NCBI RefSeq assembly: GCF_030409055.1
Contig: NZ_CP116619.1
Location: 5,324,109 to 5,388,108, forward strand
Direction: 5' to 3'
DNA length: 64,000 bases
Source: Trichocoleus desertorum NBK24
Lineage (GTDB): Bacteria; Cyanobacteriota; Cyanobacteriia; FACHB-46
In this document: in pieces, positions 32,999 through 44,280 of the stretch
How positions within the stretch are numbered: the stretch's first letter is position 1
Layout of the letters: each line of letters begins with the position of its first letter
The notes under the pieces: model-generated
Databases searched by the model: none
What the model was told of the DNA's origin: nothing
What the model saw: the letters and a program-made list of their open reading frames with translations, nothing else
Position numbers and translations under genes: made by a program

Positions 32999-33364
32999 TT
33001 ATCCAACTGCGTGCTGCTTAAGTTCGTCTAGCGAGGCGTATTCCAAAGCTGAGGCATGAGTCGCGGCTAAAACCACTGGAGGAGCGGTGCCCTGATCTAG
33101 GGCTTCCTTCCAGCGGGATGCACATAAACACCAGCGATCGCCTGGTTTCAGACCAGGAAACTCAAAGGCAGGAACAGGGGTGCTCAAATCATTGCCCTGA
33201 GCTTTCGTGAATGCCAAAAACTCTTCTGTCATCTGAGCGCAAACGACATGGGCACCAAAGTCACCCCCACCCGTATTACATTTGCCATCTCGATAAAACC
33301 CTGTCATCGGTGAAGTACAGCAGGTTTCGAGGGGGCCACCGACCACATTGCGGGCTTCAGTCAT
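32999..33364 (-). CDS. DUF2237-family protein
   Basis: 121 aa. The sequence is Cys/His/Gly-rich and matches the compact DUF2237 pattern: NVVGGPLETCCTSPMTGFYRDG, then CNTGGGDFGAHVVCAQMTEEFL, then DRWCLCASRWKEALDQG. Function unknown. The cysteines suggest a metal or redox site. A GAGAGGATAA region 6 nt before the ATG serves as the ribosome-binding site. Convergent with the tiny ORF above, upstream of the giant kinase gene in orientation only. Confidence 0.85.
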   Translation of the reverse strand: MTEARNVVGGPLETCCTSPMTGFYRDGKCNTGGGDFGAHVVCAQMTEEFLAFTKAQGNDLSTPVPAFEFPGLKPGDRWCLCASRWKEALDQGTAPPVVLAATHASALEYASLDELKQHAVG

Positions 33365-33417
33365 TGCGTTATCCTCTCACAACAGCTTCTAAGTCTACGC
33401 TGATTTCGCCTCAAGGT

Positions 33418-36400
33418 TCATTCAGGCGGTTGAAATTGCTTAATGAACTCGATGATTTGTCGCATTCTAAATCCTTTTGCCAATTGTTGCAGATGGGTAG
33501 CAAAAGGGAACCATCGTGCATCTAACGTTTCTAGTTCAGCAATTCTCTCGGTCAGTTTTTTGAGATCGCCCATCATGGCTAAGTGCAATAAAGCTGCAAG
33601 TTCATCGGGCGGAGGTGCTAGAAAAGTTGAGGGCAAAGTTGAGGGGATAGAGTTGACTGTTTCAAAGGAGGATGGCGACGCTAATGAGGCTTCCCGGAGC
33701 TGAGAGGTACTCCCCGTTTTCTCATAAATCCATTCCAGTTGGAGATGATAGCCCAAGCGCTCTAATAGCTCTGTCTCCCGAATTGGCTTGGGTAGAAAAT
33801 CGTTGCAGCCAACCTCCTGGCTCTGCTGGCGATCCATCTCAAAGATACTGGCGGAGGTCGCAATAATTACAGTTTGCTGTAGGGTAGGAAGCTGGCGGAT
33901 GCGACGAGTCGCCTCAAATCCATCAATTCCAGGCATGACTAAATCCATTAAAATCACATCTGGCTGAAATTGTAGGGCTTGCTGCACTCCCTCTCGACCG
34001 TCGATCGCTGCGACGACTTCAAATCCTAGCGGCTGGAGCAGGTTGATCAAAACTGAGCGATTATCCTCTTTGTCATCTATGACCATGATTTTTCGGCGAT
34101 CGCCATTAAAGCCACAAATTCGGCGATCGTTATAGCTGGTTTCAGGGCCGCAATCAACTTCATCCAAAGCGAGATCAAACCAGAAAGTACTTCCTTCTCC
34201 TGGTCTACTCTGCACCTTGATGTCACTTCCCATCAACTGCACCAGTTGACGACTAATTGAAAGTCCTAGACCCGTACCTTCTATCTGTCGATGCTGCTCA
34301 CTGACCTGCCGAAAGGGTAGAAAAATCTCTTGGAGATGTTCTTGGGTAATACCAATTCCTGTATCCTCCACTTGAAACCGAAACTGATTGGAAGATTGAG
34401 AGTTGGGGAGATAGCCAACTGTGAAAGTGACCCCACCCTTTCCGGTGAATTTGACCGCATTTCCTAATAAGTTGAGTAGCACTTGTCGTAGTCGCTTCTC
34501 ATCGACTAGCACTAGTTGGGGGAGAGATGAAAGGGTTTTATAAGTTAGTGAAATGCCTTTTTGCTCAGCTCGGACACGACAGATTTTGACAATTCCCTCC
34601 AGAAACTCTGGGAACTGAACGTGATTCAACTGAAGCTCCATTTTTTGAGCTTCGATTTTAGAGAGGTCAAGCACATCACTAATCAACATTAGAAGATGCT
34701 CACCACACTGATGAATTACATTTAAACCGTTCCTTTGAGGGTCGGTTAGAGCTTTATCCTTTTTGAGGATTTGAGTATATCCCAAAATCCCATTGAGGGG
34801 AGTACGGAGTTCATGGCTCATATTAGCTAAAAACTCACTTTTGGCTCGACTGGCAGCTTCAGCACTTTCTTCGGCCCGTTGCCTTTCTTGGATCTCTTGC
34901 TGCAAGTTGAGGGTTCGTTCCTCTACCTTCGCTTCCAAGGTGCGATTCGCTTCTTCTAAGTCAGCATAAAGACGAGCATTTTCAATCGAAATTGCGGCTT
35001 GAGCAGAAAGTAATTGCAGAACTTCTAAGCGTTCTGAGGTAAAGGCTCCAATAGTTAGGTTGTTTTCTAAATAGAGAGTTCCGGTCAGCTTACCTTGATG
35101 CAAAATTGGTGTACATAAAACCGACTTCGGTCGATATTTTCTGATGTACGCATCCAATGTAAAAGATCCCTCATGGCTGGCATCATTGAAGACCAGAGGC
35201 TCATGGGTTCTAGCCACATAATTGATCAGTGAGGTGGGATAGGGATATTGGGTGGCTCGATCTTCGATCGCTGTGGTAATCTCAGACTGCCAAGCTAGGA
35301 CATTCCTGCTAGTGCTACTAAAGGCGGCAACTTCTAGCTCTCCTGCCTGCTCTAACAGTAGTAATCCTATTTCTGCCCCAGCATTTTCCATCACAATCTG
35401 CATCAGCTTCTCTAACAACCGAGTTAAGACAATCTCGCTCGATAAGACTTGAGAGGCTTTGAAGATAGTGGCTAAATCTAGCGTTTGAGTATGACTGCCT
35501 GTGGTGGATCGATGAGTGGGTTGTTTGCCACGATTAAAGCTTTCTCGTTGCTGAATCCGAGAGAAAATCTCTGGATATTTTGCTTCTAGATGTTTAACTT
35601 TGGCGATCGCTCCCCAGCGCACATAGCCATAGTAGGCTTCGCTTAAGTATTCCTGAGCGAACTTGTTCCTACCCAATGAAAAATAGAATTCTGCGGCTCG
35701 TTCGTTAGCTAGCGCTTCTTCTTGCAAATATCCTTGTGCTTTAGCACCGATGATCGCCTGATCATAGAATTCCCTGGCTTCAGCAATCTGTCCTAGAACT
35801 CGCGATCGCTCTGCCTCTACTAGCTCATACTTATGCTGAAAGTTCGTTGGGGCATGATCCGCCCAGTATCGCAGTTTCTCTTGGTTTTGCTGAACTTGGT
35901 CTAAGATGAGTTCTTGTTGGGTCTCTGGAGCGGAGAGATAGATAGATAGTTGAACTAAAGAATCATAAAAGTAAAAAACTGGCATAGAAAACCAGCCTCT
36001 AACGCCATCTAAATATTGTTTTGCTTCCGCAGCGTGCTCAATAGCTTGAGAAAACTCTTCAAAGAGATAACATAAAATCAATTTGTTGAGAAATACGTAG
36101 TGAACTGTGGTGCGTTCATTCAGTTGAATATGAAGTGATAAATATTGCTCTTCGTTGTAGGCATCTCCGACTAGGCAACAAGGCTGCTCAGCAAATCCCA
36201 CTAAATTTAGAACAGTTTGATGAAATACCTGTTGCCACTTTAGAGCGGTTTCTTGATTGATCTGAGCGATCGCCTCACTGCATCTCGCCATTTCTGGCTC
36301 TAAGCTTCTTAGCTCCAAACCGCTCCAATAAAGATACTGACACTTATGGCTAGCTGAATAACCCGCATGTGCTAAATCCCCACTTTCTAGACTGCTGGAG

Positions 36401-39400
36401 TAAGCATTTTTTAATAGAGGTAAGGTTGCTCTAATATGATGCTTCCAATGAAGGATAAAGGTCGAAACTTTAAATAAAGTTTGCCCCCTGACCTCACGAG
36501 CATCGAGAGACTCCAACAGATTTAAAGCGAGTTTTCCAAATTTATAAGCGGTATCAATATCTTGGAGTAATCCACTAAAAACAATTCCATAATCTGCGAA
36601 TCCAACTGCCGAAAAAAGCGTATTGCCATACTGAATGGATAGTTGGACTTCTTGGCAAGCCATGAGAATAAACAGAGCAGGTGAAGATTGATAGGCCGCA
36701 GGAATTAAACTAGCAAGGAGCCGAAGCGCCGCTAGTTTGTTCGTATCCATCATGGGTGATAGATGAATTAAATCTTCTACTTTTACTGTTGCTAAATCGT
36801 TTGTTACCTGAGCGATCGCTTGCTGGACATGTAGGGAGCTAGGCGATTCTGGTAGTTCAACTCCTAATATGGCTAAAGCTTGTAAACCTAATTTGACTGC
36901 TTCAAGTAATTTCCTTTGGATTTCGCAGGACTTGATGCGTAGCTCATAGATTTTTACTTTATCTAGTTGGGTTTGTGCTTGCTGAAGTACGACAGCGGCT
37001 AGTTGCTCCATCTGCTCAAAGTCACCGCTCAGAAACGAGACTTCCACCGCTTCTTGATGCAACGCTAAAGTCAGATTGTATTGATTTTTCCAGCTAGAAT
37101 CTGTTAAAAGAATTAAACCAACTTTGATGTAACGAACAGCCGCCCCATAAGCAGTTGATATTTTTGCTTTTTGCCCTGCTATCAGATTTAGTTCTGCGAG
37201 TTCATATTTCTCTGACTCTGAACTAAGTGAATTAGCACCATAATTAAGTTGATTTACTAAAGCAAAGATGTTTTCTTCACGCTTTTCGGGTGGTGTGTTT
37301 TGTAGTAGCGATTGACCAATTTTTAAGTGAGTTTGATTTTTTTTGGAATTTGGGATTAGAGAATAAGCAGCTTGCTGTACTCGGTCATGTAAAAATTTAT
37401 AGACAATTGAATTTGGGGTATCTAAAAGATTTGGAGTCTCAGAACCGTAAACCAAAGGAAGTTTGTAGGATTCGTTGAGCGGAAAGACTAAGTTTGCTTC
37501 TAGAGCGGGCCATAAGTCCTGGGCTGTTTCTATCTCAGATTTTTGGTTGGCGATCGCTAAAATGTCTAAAGAGAATTTATCGCCGATACAGGCAGCTAAC
37601 TTCAAAACCTGCTGAGTTTTTTCTGATAGCTTTTGAATTTGAGCGATCATTAGCTCAACAACATTTTCTGTAATTTCAACTTTTTGCAAAACATCAATGT
37701 CCCATTGCCAACAATTTTGCTGGAAATCAAAGTTCAGAAGACCTTCTTGATGTAGGGACTTCAAGAGTTGAGTTAAGAAAAAAGGATTCCCTTGAGTTTT
37801 TTGCCAAATTAACTCTGCTAGCGGTGTTATTTTGGCAGAGTCAGCGCGTAACGCATCAGCCATTAATTGATTGACATGTGCCAGACTCAGGGGCTGGAGG
37901 GTAATGTGATGAACAATGGCTCCAGCTTGTTGAATTTGCTTTAAGGTATCTGTCAAAGGATGCGCGGCGCTGATCTCGTTATCTCGATACGCACCTATTA
38001 GCAATAAATACTGGCTCTCTGGATCGCTGACCAACAGTTCAATGAGTTTCAGAGAGGAAAGATCTGCCCACTGCAAGTCATCGAGAAAAAGCACGAGTGG
38101 ATGTTCCACCTGACTAAAAACTCGAATGAATTGTTTAAACACTCGATTGAAACGATTTTGAAATTCCGAGGAGTTGAGTTGAGTAACGACGGGCTGTGGG
38201 CCGATCAGCCGCTTGACATCTGGGATTACGTCAATAATCACTTGGCCGTTCGTGCCCAGAGCTGCCAAAAGCTTAGTTTGCCAAACCTCTATTTTCTCAA
38301 CACTCTCTGTCAGAATTTGCTGGATCAAGTCTTGAAATGCCTGAATTAAAGAAGCATAGGGAATATTGCGCTTGAATTGATCAAACTTCCCAGAGATAAA
38401 GTATCCCCGCTGCTCTGCGATCGGTTTATGTACTTCGTTGATCAACGAAGATTTGCCAATCCCGGAGTATCCGCTGACCAAGATCATCTCTGTTTTGCCA
38501 TCTGTTCTGCCATTTCTACCAGAACTGGCGCGATCGCCTGGTGCACAAGCTACCCGACCAAACGCATCCATGAGTAGACGTACTTCCGATTCGCGCCCAT
38601 ACAGCTTCTGGGGAATGGTGAATTGGCTAAAGGAATCGAGTTCTCCGACCTGAAAAGAGATAACTTCACCCGATTGCCACATCCGCAGGCAAGTTTCTAA
38701 GTCTACTTTAAGTCCCAAAGCACTCTGGTAACGCTCCTCTGACGTCTTTGCCAGCAACTTCATCACTATGTGGGAGAGGGTCGCTGGAACAGCTGAATTG
38801 ATTTGGGTAGGAGACGGAGGAGTTTTGGCGAGATGGCAGTGAACCAGCTCTAATGGGTCTGTCGTTTGGTAAGGCAGTTGTCCTGTCAGCAGTTCGTAGA
38901 AGGTAACTCCCAAAGAATAAAAGTCCACTCGGTAGTCGATCGCGCGATTCATCCTTCCCGTTTGCTCTGGTGACATATAGGCAAGGCTGCCCTCTAGCAA
39001 ATTAGGATGGCTGATCGTCTGGTTCTCTCTAGAAAGACGAGAGGCAATGCTAAAGTCAATGATTTTGACTTCTCCCGTGTCGGGATGAATCAAGATATTT
39101 TGCGGCTTAATGTCTTTGTGCAAAATATGGTGTTGGTGCAGTTGGCCTAAAATTTCGGCTAGTTGCATGCCAATCCGTAGAAACTGACTCAGCTCTAGGG
39201 GCTGTCCAGCACAGAATTCTGTTAGGGACGTGCCAGCAAAATCTGGCAAAACCAAAGCCAAGCCGTTGTGATAGTTCTCCAGCGCGATTGGCTTAATGAT
39301 GCCGTTAATCTCTAGAGATTGCAGGATTTGAAACTCATGCCTGAGCTTGGTCAGCTCCTCTACGGAAGGATACTCAGCTTTCAATGCCTTGATAATCACT

Positions 39401-39492
39401 GAGTCTTGCTCTGGCGGTTTAGCAGCGCGATAAATGATGGTGTTGGTTCCGTCATAAATCACTTCTAGAATTTTGTAGCCCGCAATAGTCAT
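33418..39492 (-). CDS. Giant Ser/Thr kinase-AAA-GAF-histidine kinase-receiver hybrid (HstK type)
   Basis: 2,024 aa from ATG 39492 (AGGTG 9 nt upstream; a GTG at 39504 is possible). Order of parts: Ser/Thr kinase about 1-265 with HKDIKPQN near 127 and DFS in place of DFG; AAA/STAND ATPase with GYSGIGKSS near 342; long helical solenoid about 600-1300; GAF about 1335-1500; coiled coil; HisKA/HATPase with [10 protein letters not shown] near 1557; receiver with phospho-Asp in ILMDLVMPG near 1847. Cyanobacterial HstK proteins couple both kinase types in one signal chain. The input is not identifiable. Cytosolic; no output DNA-binding domain. Confidence 0.9.
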   Translation of the reverse strand: MTIAGYKILEVIYDGTNTIIYRAAKPPEQDSVIIKALKAEYPSVEELTKLRHEFQILQSLEINGIIKPIALENYHNGLALVLPDFAGTSLTEFCAGQPLELSQFLRIGMQLAEILGQLHQHHILHKDIKPQNILIHPDTGEVKIIDFSIASRLSRENQTISHPNLLEGSLAYMSPEQTGRMNRAIDYRVDFYSLGVTFYELLTGQLPYQTTDPLELVHCHLAKTPPSPTQINSAVPATLSHIVMKLLAKTSEERYQSALGLKVDLETCLRMWQSGEVISFQVGELDSFSQFTIPQKLYGRESEVRLLMDAFGRVACAPGDRASSGRNGRTDGKTEMILVSGYSGIGKSSLINEVHKPIAEQRGYFISGKFDQFKRNIPYASLIQAFQDLIQQILTESVEKIEVWQTKLLAALGTNGQVIIDVIPDVKRLIGPQPVVTQLNSSEFQNRFNRVFKQFIRVFSQVEHPLVLFLDDLQWADLSSLKLIELLVSDPESQYLLLIGAYRDNEISAAHPLTDTLKQIQQAGAIVHHITLQPLSLAHVNQLMADALRADSAKITPLAELIWQKTQGNPFFLTQLLKSLHQEGLLNFDFQQNCWQWDIDVLQKVEITENVVELMIAQIQKLSEKTQQVLKLAACIGDKFSLDILAIANQKSEIETAQDLWPALEANLVFPLNESYKLPLVYGSETPNLLDTPNSIVYKFLHDRVQQAAYSLIPNSKKNQTHLKIGQSLLQNTPPEKREENIFALVNQLNYGANSLSSESEKYELAELNLIAGQKAKISTAYGAAVRYIKVGLILLTDSSWKNQYNLTLALHQEAVEVSFLSGDFEQMEQLAAVVLQQAQTQLDKVKIYELRIKSCEIQRKLLEAVKLGLQALAILGVELPESPSSLHVQQAIAQVTNDLATVKVEDLIHLSPMMDTNKLAALRLLASLIPAAYQSSPALFILMACQEVQLSIQYGNTLFSAVGFADYGIVFSGLLQDIDTAYKFGKLALNLLESLDAREVRGQTLFKVSTFILHWKHHIRATLPLLKNAYSSSLESGDLAHAGYSASHKCQYLYWSGLELRSLEPEMARCSEAIAQINQETALKWQQVFHQTVLNLVGFAEQPCCLVGDAYNEEQYLSLHIQLNERTTVHYVFLNKLILCYLFEEFSQAIEHAAEAKQYLDGVRGWFSMPVFYFYDSLVQLSIYLSAPETQQELILDQVQQNQEKLRYWADHAPTNFQHKYELVEAERSRVLGQIAEAREFYDQAIIGAKAQGYLQEEALANERAAEFYFSLGRNKFAQEYLSEAYYGYVRWGAIAKVKHLEAKYPEIFSRIQQRESFNRGKQPTHRSTTGSHTQTLDLATIFKASQVLSSEIVLTRLLEKLMQIVMENAGAEIGLLLLEQAGELEVAAFSSTSRNVLAWQSEITTAIEDRATQYPYPTSLINYVARTHEPLVFNDASHEGSFTLDAYIRKYRPKSVLCTPILHQGKLTGTLYLENNLTIGAFTSERLEVLQLLSAQAAISIENARLYADLEEANRTLEAKVEERTLNLQQEIQERQRAEESAEAASRAKSEFLANMSHELRTPLNGILGYTQILKKDKALTDPQRNGLNVIHQCGEHLLMLISDVLDLSKIEAQKMELQLNHVQFPEFLEGIVKICRVRAEQKGISLTYKTLSSLPQLVLVDEKRLRQVLLNLLGNAVKFTGKGGVTFTVGYLPNSQSSNQFRFQVEDTGIGITQEHLQEIFLPFRQVSEQHRQIEGTGLGLSISRQLVQLMGSDIKVQSRPGEGSTFWFDLALDEVDCGPETSYNDRRICGFNGDRRKIMVIDDKEDNRSVLINLLQPLGFEVVAAIDGREGVQQALQFQPDVILMDLVMPGIDGFEATRRIRQLPTLQQTVIIATSASIFEMDRQQSQEVGCNDFLPKPIRETELLERLGYHLQLEWIYEKTGSTSQLREASLASPSSFETVNSIPSTLPSTFLAPPPDELAALLHLAMMGDLKKLTERIAELETLDARWFPFATHLQQLAKGFRMRQIIEFIKQFQPPE

Positions 39493-39800
39493 AATTGCTT
39501 TCACCTATACCTGCAATAGACTTCTTGCAAATTAGAGTTCTTGACAAGTTGAGGCGGGGTCTCTACTCCTACCCAGAGTAATCTGTAAGCGTCTGTAAAA
39601 GGTCTGGATAAGATCAATAATGACGCAAGGGGCGCTGGGAAGAGAATGATTTAGTAGAGCCGCCAAACTTCTTAAGAATTCTGGGCAGAAAGGTAAGTAC
39701 TTGAGGGGGTTGAATTTCTGGCTAGGCACTATCTAAAGGCAGATGCCAAACTTATGTTCCCTAAGATACATTGGCATCGATACAATTCGTAATATGACGC
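39493..39800. other. Spacer without a supported gene
   Basis: A 308-nt spacer between divergent kinase genes. It contains a leftward 65-codon ORF (39532-39729) with no family, no ribosome-binding site and biased composition, which I do not accept as a gene. Likely holds the divergent promoters. Confidence 0.5.
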
Positions 39801-41309
39801 ATGTCAGAGCTGAACTCAGAGTCCTTCCCACTACCCATTAACGAGAGCGATCGGTTGGACGCGCTGCACCGTTATCAGATTCTCGATACCCCTCCAGAAG
39901 AGGCATTTGACGATTTAACAGCTCTGGCTGCTCATATTTGTGGTACCCCGATCGCTTTGGTGAGCCTGGTCGATGCCCATCGTCAGTGGTTTAAGTCTAA
40001 ATTCGGTGTGGCGGCTACTGAGACTCCCAGAGAAGTTGCGTTTTGCACCCATACCATTCTGCAACCTGACCAATTGTTTGTGGTGCCCAATGCGCTAGAA
40101 GATGAACGCTTTGCGACTAATCCTTTGGTCACGGCTGATCCGCAAATCCGGTTTTATGCGGGAACCCCGTTAGTTTCACCGGATGGTCATGCCCTAGGTA
40201 CTTTGTGTGTGATCGATCGCGTGCCTCGCCACCTGAGCGAAGATCAAATGAACGCTCTAAGAGCATTGGGGCGACAAGTCATTAATCAATTGGAGCTACG
40301 TATTAACCTAGCCAAAGTGCAACAAACTTCTGCGGAGCTAGAGAGTACCGTTAAAGCTTTGCATCGTAGCAATCAGCACTTAAATCAAACGTTGCAGGAG
40401 TTACGCCAAACCCAAACCCAACTGGTTCAGGCGGAAAAAATGTCGGGTTTAGGGCAGTTAGTTGCAGGCGTTGCTCACGAAATTAATAATCCTGTGACGT
40501 TTATTCACTGCAATCTGCCTCATGTCCGCCGCTACGCTACAGATTTGCTAGAGCTAGTGTCAATCTACCAAGAGCGGTTTCCCCAACTAGACCCAGAGGG
40601 CCAAAGCCGCATTGAAGCACTGGATGCTGACTTCATTGTCAAAGATTTGAAAAAAGTGCTGGGTTCGATTGAGGTTGGCACAAGTCGGATTCATCAAATT
40701 GTGCGATCGCTCCAAAACTTTTCGGGTAAAGACCGCAATCAGAAGGAATTGGTTGATGTTCATCAAGGGCTAGACGACACCCTTTTAATTTTGCAGCATC
40801 GCCTCCAAACCCCATCTGCCCCGATCCGAGTCGTAAAGGAATATGGTGACTTGCCGATTGTGGAATGTTATGGTGGGCCACTAAACCAAGTCTTTATGAA
40901 TGTGCTGACGAATGCCGTTCATGCCTTGGAGCAGGCTAGTCAAGACCGCTCAACGGCAGATTTAGCTAAGCAACCCCCCACCATCACCATTCGCACTGAA
41001 GTCGTTGATGGGAAGCGTAGCGGAGAAACTGCTATTCGGATCAAAATTGCTGATAACGGCTTGGGCATTCCTAAAGATGTAATTGACCAAATCTTTAATC
41101 CTTTTTTCACGACCAAACCTACAGGGAAAGGGGTGGGTCTAGGGTTGTCAATTAGCTATCACGTGGTTGTGGAAAAACATGGGGGGCAACTGAAGTGTTG
41201 CTCGGAGCCTGGAAAGGGCACAGAGTTTTGGATTGAGATTCCCCACAAAGAGATAAATCAGGTAAAGCCCAACCTACATATCCGGAGGGAGGTAGGAGCG
41301 AGAAGTTAG
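39801..41309 (+). CDS. GAF-domain sensor histidine kinase
   Basis: 502 aa. Residues about 20-175 are a GAF domain of the ILDTPPEEAFDDLTALAA type, with [10 protein letters not shown] and FYAGTPLVSPDGHALGTLCV. A coiled linker follows, then the dimerisation/phospho-His motif GVAHEINNPVTF (His near residue 226), and an ATP-binding domain with NVLTNAVHA, DNGLGI and GVGLGLSI. No receiver or transmembrane helix, so a soluble redox/light/ligand sensor whose partner regulator is not in the window. The GAF is paralogous to the one at 55981. Confidence 0.85.
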   Translation: MSELNSESFPLPINESDRLDALHRYQILDTPPEEAFDDLTALAAHICGTPIALVSLVDAHRQWFKSKFGVAATETPREVAFCTHTILQPDQLFVVPNALEDERFATNPLVTADPQIRFYAGTPLVSPDGHALGTLCVIDRVPRHLSEDQMNALRALGRQVINQLELRINLAKVQQTSAELESTVKALHRSNQHLNQTLQELRQTQTQLVQAEKMSGLGQLVAGVAHEINNPVTFIHCNLPHVRRYATDLLELVSIYQERFPQLDPEGQSRIEALDADFIVKDLKKVLGSIEVGTSRIHQIVRSLQNFSGKDRNQKELVDVHQGLDDTLLILQHRLQTPSAPIRVVKEYGDLPIVECYGGPLNQVFMNVLTNAVHALEQASQDRSTADLAKQPPTITIRTEVVDGKRSGETAIRIKIADNGLGIPKDVIDQIFNPFFTTKPTGKGVGLGLSISYHVVVEKHGGQLKCCSEPGKGTEFWIEIPHKEINQVKPNLHIRREVGARS

Positions 41310-41446
41310 AAATCAGGCGTGGCGTAACAGTTAGGTTGCTGAGTTGTGGGGCTGAAAATCAGGGTCTACCTTAAGGCTGTGTAAACTTGTCTATAAATTC
41401 CCTAGCCTTGGCATATAGCCCATTCAAGCTTAGGGAAAAAATTTAT

Positions 41447-42016
41447 ATGACAACCAATGTTTCTCCTGAAGTTAAGAAAGAGATTAATGGCTCTCTCTGG
41501 ACTGGCATCTTTCTGATTGTTTTAGGAATTGCCGCGATCGCTTTGCCTCGGATTTCCACTGTGGTGGCTGAAACTTGGATTGCGCTGATCCTGGTTTCTG
41601 CGGGTGCTACTAAAGTGGCTTACGCCTTTCAAAGTCGTGACCAAGGTGGTTTTGTTTGGAAGCTCTTGCTGAGTGCCCTTTACATTGCCACAGGCGTAAT
41701 GCTGTTTGTCAATCCTTTAACGGGTGTCTTGACTCTAACCCTGTTGTTGGGCAGCTTCTTGCTCGCTGAAGGTTCATTTGAGCTAATTCTGGCATTCCGT
41801 CTGCGCCCCCAACAGAACTGGACTTGGGCACTAACTAATGGCATTGTTACCCTTCTCTTGGGTGCCATGATTTTCTTCCAGTGGCCCTTCAATGCTCCTT
41901 GGTTAATCGGCACTTTGGTGGGAGTTAGCGTTCTCTTCACAGGCGCTTCTCGGGTTATGCTGTCTCTCAATGCACGCTCTGAGCTAAGTCAACCTGATCA
42001 AACCGCATCTGCCTAG
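41447..42016 (+). CDS. HdeD/DUF308-family membrane protein
   Basis: 189 aa from ATG 41447 (a TTG at 41387 would add a poorly conserved stretch). Six hydrophobic helices in pairs, each pair ending with a short Arg/Gly turn: GIFLIVLGIAAIALP, LILVSAGATKVAYAF, LLSALYIATGVMLFV, GVLTLTLLLGSFLLAEG, ALTNGIVTLLLGAMIF, IGTLVGVSVLFTGASR. This is the HdeD/DUF308 repeat pattern. HdeD is linked to acid resistance in enteric bacteria; in cyanobacteria the role is not established. A palindromic repeat lies 40 nt after the stop. Confidence 0.75.
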   Translation: MTTNVSPEVKKEINGSLWTGIFLIVLGIAAIALPRISTVVAETWIALILVSAGATKVAYAFQSRDQGGFVWKLLLSALYIATGVMLFVNPLTGVLTLTLLLGSFLLAEGSFELILAFRLRPQQNWTWALTNGIVTLLLGAMIFFQWPFNAPWLIGTLVGVSVLFTGASRVMLSLNARSELSQPDQTASA

Positions 42017-42056
42017 CATCTGCCTCATTTGAGGTTCTTGTAGACCTCTCCCCCCA

Positions 42057-42079
42057 CCCCTCTCCGACGCGGAGAGGGG
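42057..42079. repeat. GC-rich palindrome, 9-bp stem with 5-nt loop
   Basis: CCCCTCTCC (42057-42065) pairs with GGAGAGGGG (42071-42079), loop GACGC, followed by CTTTAATG. Forty nt after the HdeD-like stop. It is one of a class of short GC-rich palindromes shared with the U32 insert, and may double as a terminator. Confidence 0.75.
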
Positions 42080-42165
42080 CTTTAATGTTTACTTCCCTTC
42101 TCTAGTAGGGCGGGATGTCTAGGGGTTGGATTTGAAGGAAACAAAGAAAGAACATCAATTAATAT

Positions 42166-42537
42166 TCAAAGCTTAACCTGACCACTTAAGCCTAATTTTT
42201 CTCGAATTGTCTCCTCTTTATCTTTGAACCCTACTAAGACTGCTGTACCATCTTTAACGAAAAGAGGGCGTTTTAGTAACATGGCATCTTGAGCAAACGC
42301 CTCAGTCCATTGCTCATCGCTCCATGTGCTTTTTTCCTCACCCAGCGCCCGGTACGATTGACCAGAGGTATTACGCAAGGGTTTGGTTCCTAGACGAGCG
42401 GCCCACTCCTGAATCGTGGCACGGGTTGGAGGATGCTCTTTGGTGTTGATGAACTCGTAGTCAACTCTGTTGTCATTTAGCCACTTAAAAGCCTTTTTGC
42501 AAGTGGTGCAGGTGGGAATTCCGTAGACTGTAATCAT
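42166..42537 (-). CDS. Spx/ArsC-family thioredoxin-like protein
   Basis: 123 aa. Thioredoxin-like fold with CTTC (C10 and C13) at the expected site, then VDYEFINTKEHPPT and KPLFVKDGTAVLVGFKDKEETI at the C-terminus, the standard ArsC/Spx/MgsR-type layout. ArsC reduces arsenate with its first Cys; Spx and MgsR proteins instead bind RNA polymerase. With two adjacent Cys and without the ArsC Arg triad obvious, a redox regulator of the Spx/MgsR class is as likely as an arsenate reductase. Convergent region with HdeD gene. Confidence 0.75.
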   Translation of the reverse strand: MITVYGIPTCTTCKKAFKWLNDNRVDYEFINTKEHPPTRATIQEWAARLGTKPLRNTSGQSYRALGEEKSTWSDEQWTEAFAQDAMLLKRPLFVKDGTAVLVGFKDKEETIREKLGLSGQVKL

Positions 42538-42665
42538 GCTGCTTGATTTAGTTTTGGCACTAAAAACTCATGGAGGCTTCTGCCTAAAAACTTATTTAAG
42601 CGATCGCGGGTCGTAGATCAAATGTTAAGTTTATTAACGGTAAGCGACTGAACCCTTTGACTGAC

Positions 42666-43163
42666 ATGCGTGTATTTCGGCCTCTCCTAGGAATTTTGAT
42701 TTGTCTACTGCTCCTCGTGACGGTGCCGCAACCTGCCCAAGCTGCTAGCTCCGCCGCCATCCGAGCTTACGACGATGTAAATGCTGCTGCTAAGGACTTT
42801 TCTGGCCAAGATTTAGCGAAGGCAGAATTTAGCAATGCCAAGTTGATAGAAGCCAATTTTAGCAATGCTAACTTGCAAGGTGCGGTTTTCAATGGCTCAG
42901 TTGTGAAAAATGCCAACTTCCACGGAGTTGACTTTAGCAATGGCATTGCTTATCTCAGCAATTTCTCTGGCGTTGACCTGAGCGATGCGGTGCTCACTTC
43001 GGCTATGCTGCTTAAAACCAGCTTCCGGGGTGCCAAGATCACGGGTGCTGACTTTAGTTTTGCTGTCCTCGATCGCGACCAACTATTAGAACTCTGCAAG
43101 TCTGCTAGCGGCACTAACCCAGTTACGGGAGTAGATACCCGCGAGTCTTTGGAGTGTTCTTAA
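42666..43163 (+). CDS. Exported pentapeptide-repeat protein, thylakoid lumen type
   Basis: 165 aa from ATG 42666; a TTG 9 nt upstream is less likely. Residues 1-30 are a Sec signal peptide (MRVFRPLLGILICLLLLVTV...PAQAAS). After residue 45 come pentapeptides (KDFSGQDLAKAEFSNAKLIE), and the end has two Cys (ELCKSASG, SLECS) that may form a disulfide. The arrangement matches lumenal pentapeptide proteins TL15/TL17-like from plants and cyanobacteria. Function unknown. Confidence 0.8.
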   Translation: MRVFRPLLGILICLLLLVTVPQPAQAASSAAIRAYDDVNAAAKDFSGQDLAKAEFSNAKLIEANFSNANLQGAVFNGSVVKNANFHGVDFSNGIAYLSNFSGVDLSDAVLTSAMLLKTSFRGAKITGADFSFAVLDRDQLLELCKSASGTNPVTGVDTRESLECS

Positions 43164-43169
43164 CCACTT

Positions 43170-44147
43170 CTAGCTGTACACTTCAGGATTAACACAGTGA
43201 GTTAGGCGATCGCCCTTGAGACCTGCTATCAAGTTAGCGATCGCGATATCTGCCATTTGCTTGCGAGTTTGTAGGCTAGCGCTGCCAATGTGCGGCGTGA
43301 TGATGAGGTTATCTAGGGTCAGTAAAGGACTGTCGGAGGAAATCGGTTCTGGGTCGGTGACATCCAGCGCTGCCCCCGCAATCTGCCCTCCGCTCAGCGC
43401 CCGATGCAATGCGGCTGGGTCTACAATTGGCCCACGGGCAGTATTGATTAAAATCGCTGATCGTTGCATTTGCTCAAATTGGCGATCGCTAAATAGATGA
43501 TGAGTTTCGGCAGAGAGCACCGTATGAATCGTGATGAAATCCGATTGCTGTAACAGTTGCTCAAAGGAGACAAATTCTGCTCCTAGAGCTTGCTCTAGCT
43601 CAGGATGAGCCCGATGGAGATCTGTGTAGAGAATCCGCATTTCAAACCCCTTGGTTCGTCGGGCCATTGCTTGCCCAATGCGGCCAAACCCCACAATTCC
43701 TAACGTTGCACCAGAAACATTTAGCCCCAACAGTAAATCGGGTTCCCAAGTTTGCCACTTCCCTTGGTGAGTAAAGCGATCGCCCTCTACCACTCGTCGG
43801 GCCATTGCCATCAACAAGGCCCAAGTAAGATCTGCGGTGGCATCAGTTAGCACTCCTGGGGTATGGCCTACGGGAATTTTGTGAGCGGTAGCAGCCCCAA
43901 TATCAATGTTGTCGAAACCTACGGCCATTTGGCTAATTACTTTTAGCCCAGGATTGGCTGCGATTAAAGCTTGATCAATTTGATCGGTCAGGAGACAGAG
44001 TAAGCCATCGATCGCCTGTACTTTCTCTCGCAACACTTCATAAGCGGGTGGCTGTCGCTCCAGCCAAACCTCAATCTCAGCGATCGCTTCTAGTTTCTCT
44101 AGAATTGTAGGGAGACGACGGGTAATAAAAACTTTAAATTGAGACAT
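43170..44147 (-). CDS. D-2-hydroxyacid dehydrogenase (glyoxylate/hydroxypyruvate reductase-like)
   Basis: 325 aa. NAD(P)-binding motif GFGRIG at 153-158 and the catalytic triad R238 (NTARGP), E267 (DPEP) and H286 (TPHIGS). Length and residues favour GhrA/GyaR-type reductases, which return glyoxylate and hydroxypyruvate to glycolate and glycerate. With the alanine-glyoxylate-type aminotransferase at 48764 it could serve photorespiratory metabolite clearance. Cytosolic. Ends 6 nt from the convergent stop of the pentapeptide gene. Confidence 0.85.
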   Translation of the reverse strand: MSQFKVFITRRLPTILEKLEAIAEIEVWLERQPPAYEVLREKVQAIDGLLCLLTDQIDQALIAANPGLKVISQMAVGFDNIDIGAATAHKIPVGHTPGVLTDATADLTWALLMAMARRVVEGDRFTHQGKWQTWEPDLLLGLNVSGATLGIVGFGRIGQAMARRTKGFEMRILYTDLHRAHPELEQALGAEFVSFEQLLQQSDFITIHTVLSAETHHLFSDRQFEQMQRSAILINTARGPIVDPAALHRALSGGQIAGAALDVTDPEPISSDSPLLTLDNLIITPHIGSASLQTRKQMADIAIANLIAGLKGDRLTHCVNPEVYS

Positions 44148-44280
44148 AATTTAGCGCTCCCATACTATGTACAGGCTCAATCATGCAAGATTGGCAACTC
44201 CCTATCTCTATCTTCGCGTCTCTCTTTTATCTCGGTTGGAATTGACAAATAAGTTCTTAATAAGCGATCGGTCTTTCCTC

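Noticed and set aside
39532-39729. Leftward 65-codon ORF in the divergent spacer
   Set aside because: No ribosome-binding site, family or codon pattern; kept only as a note in the spacer entry.
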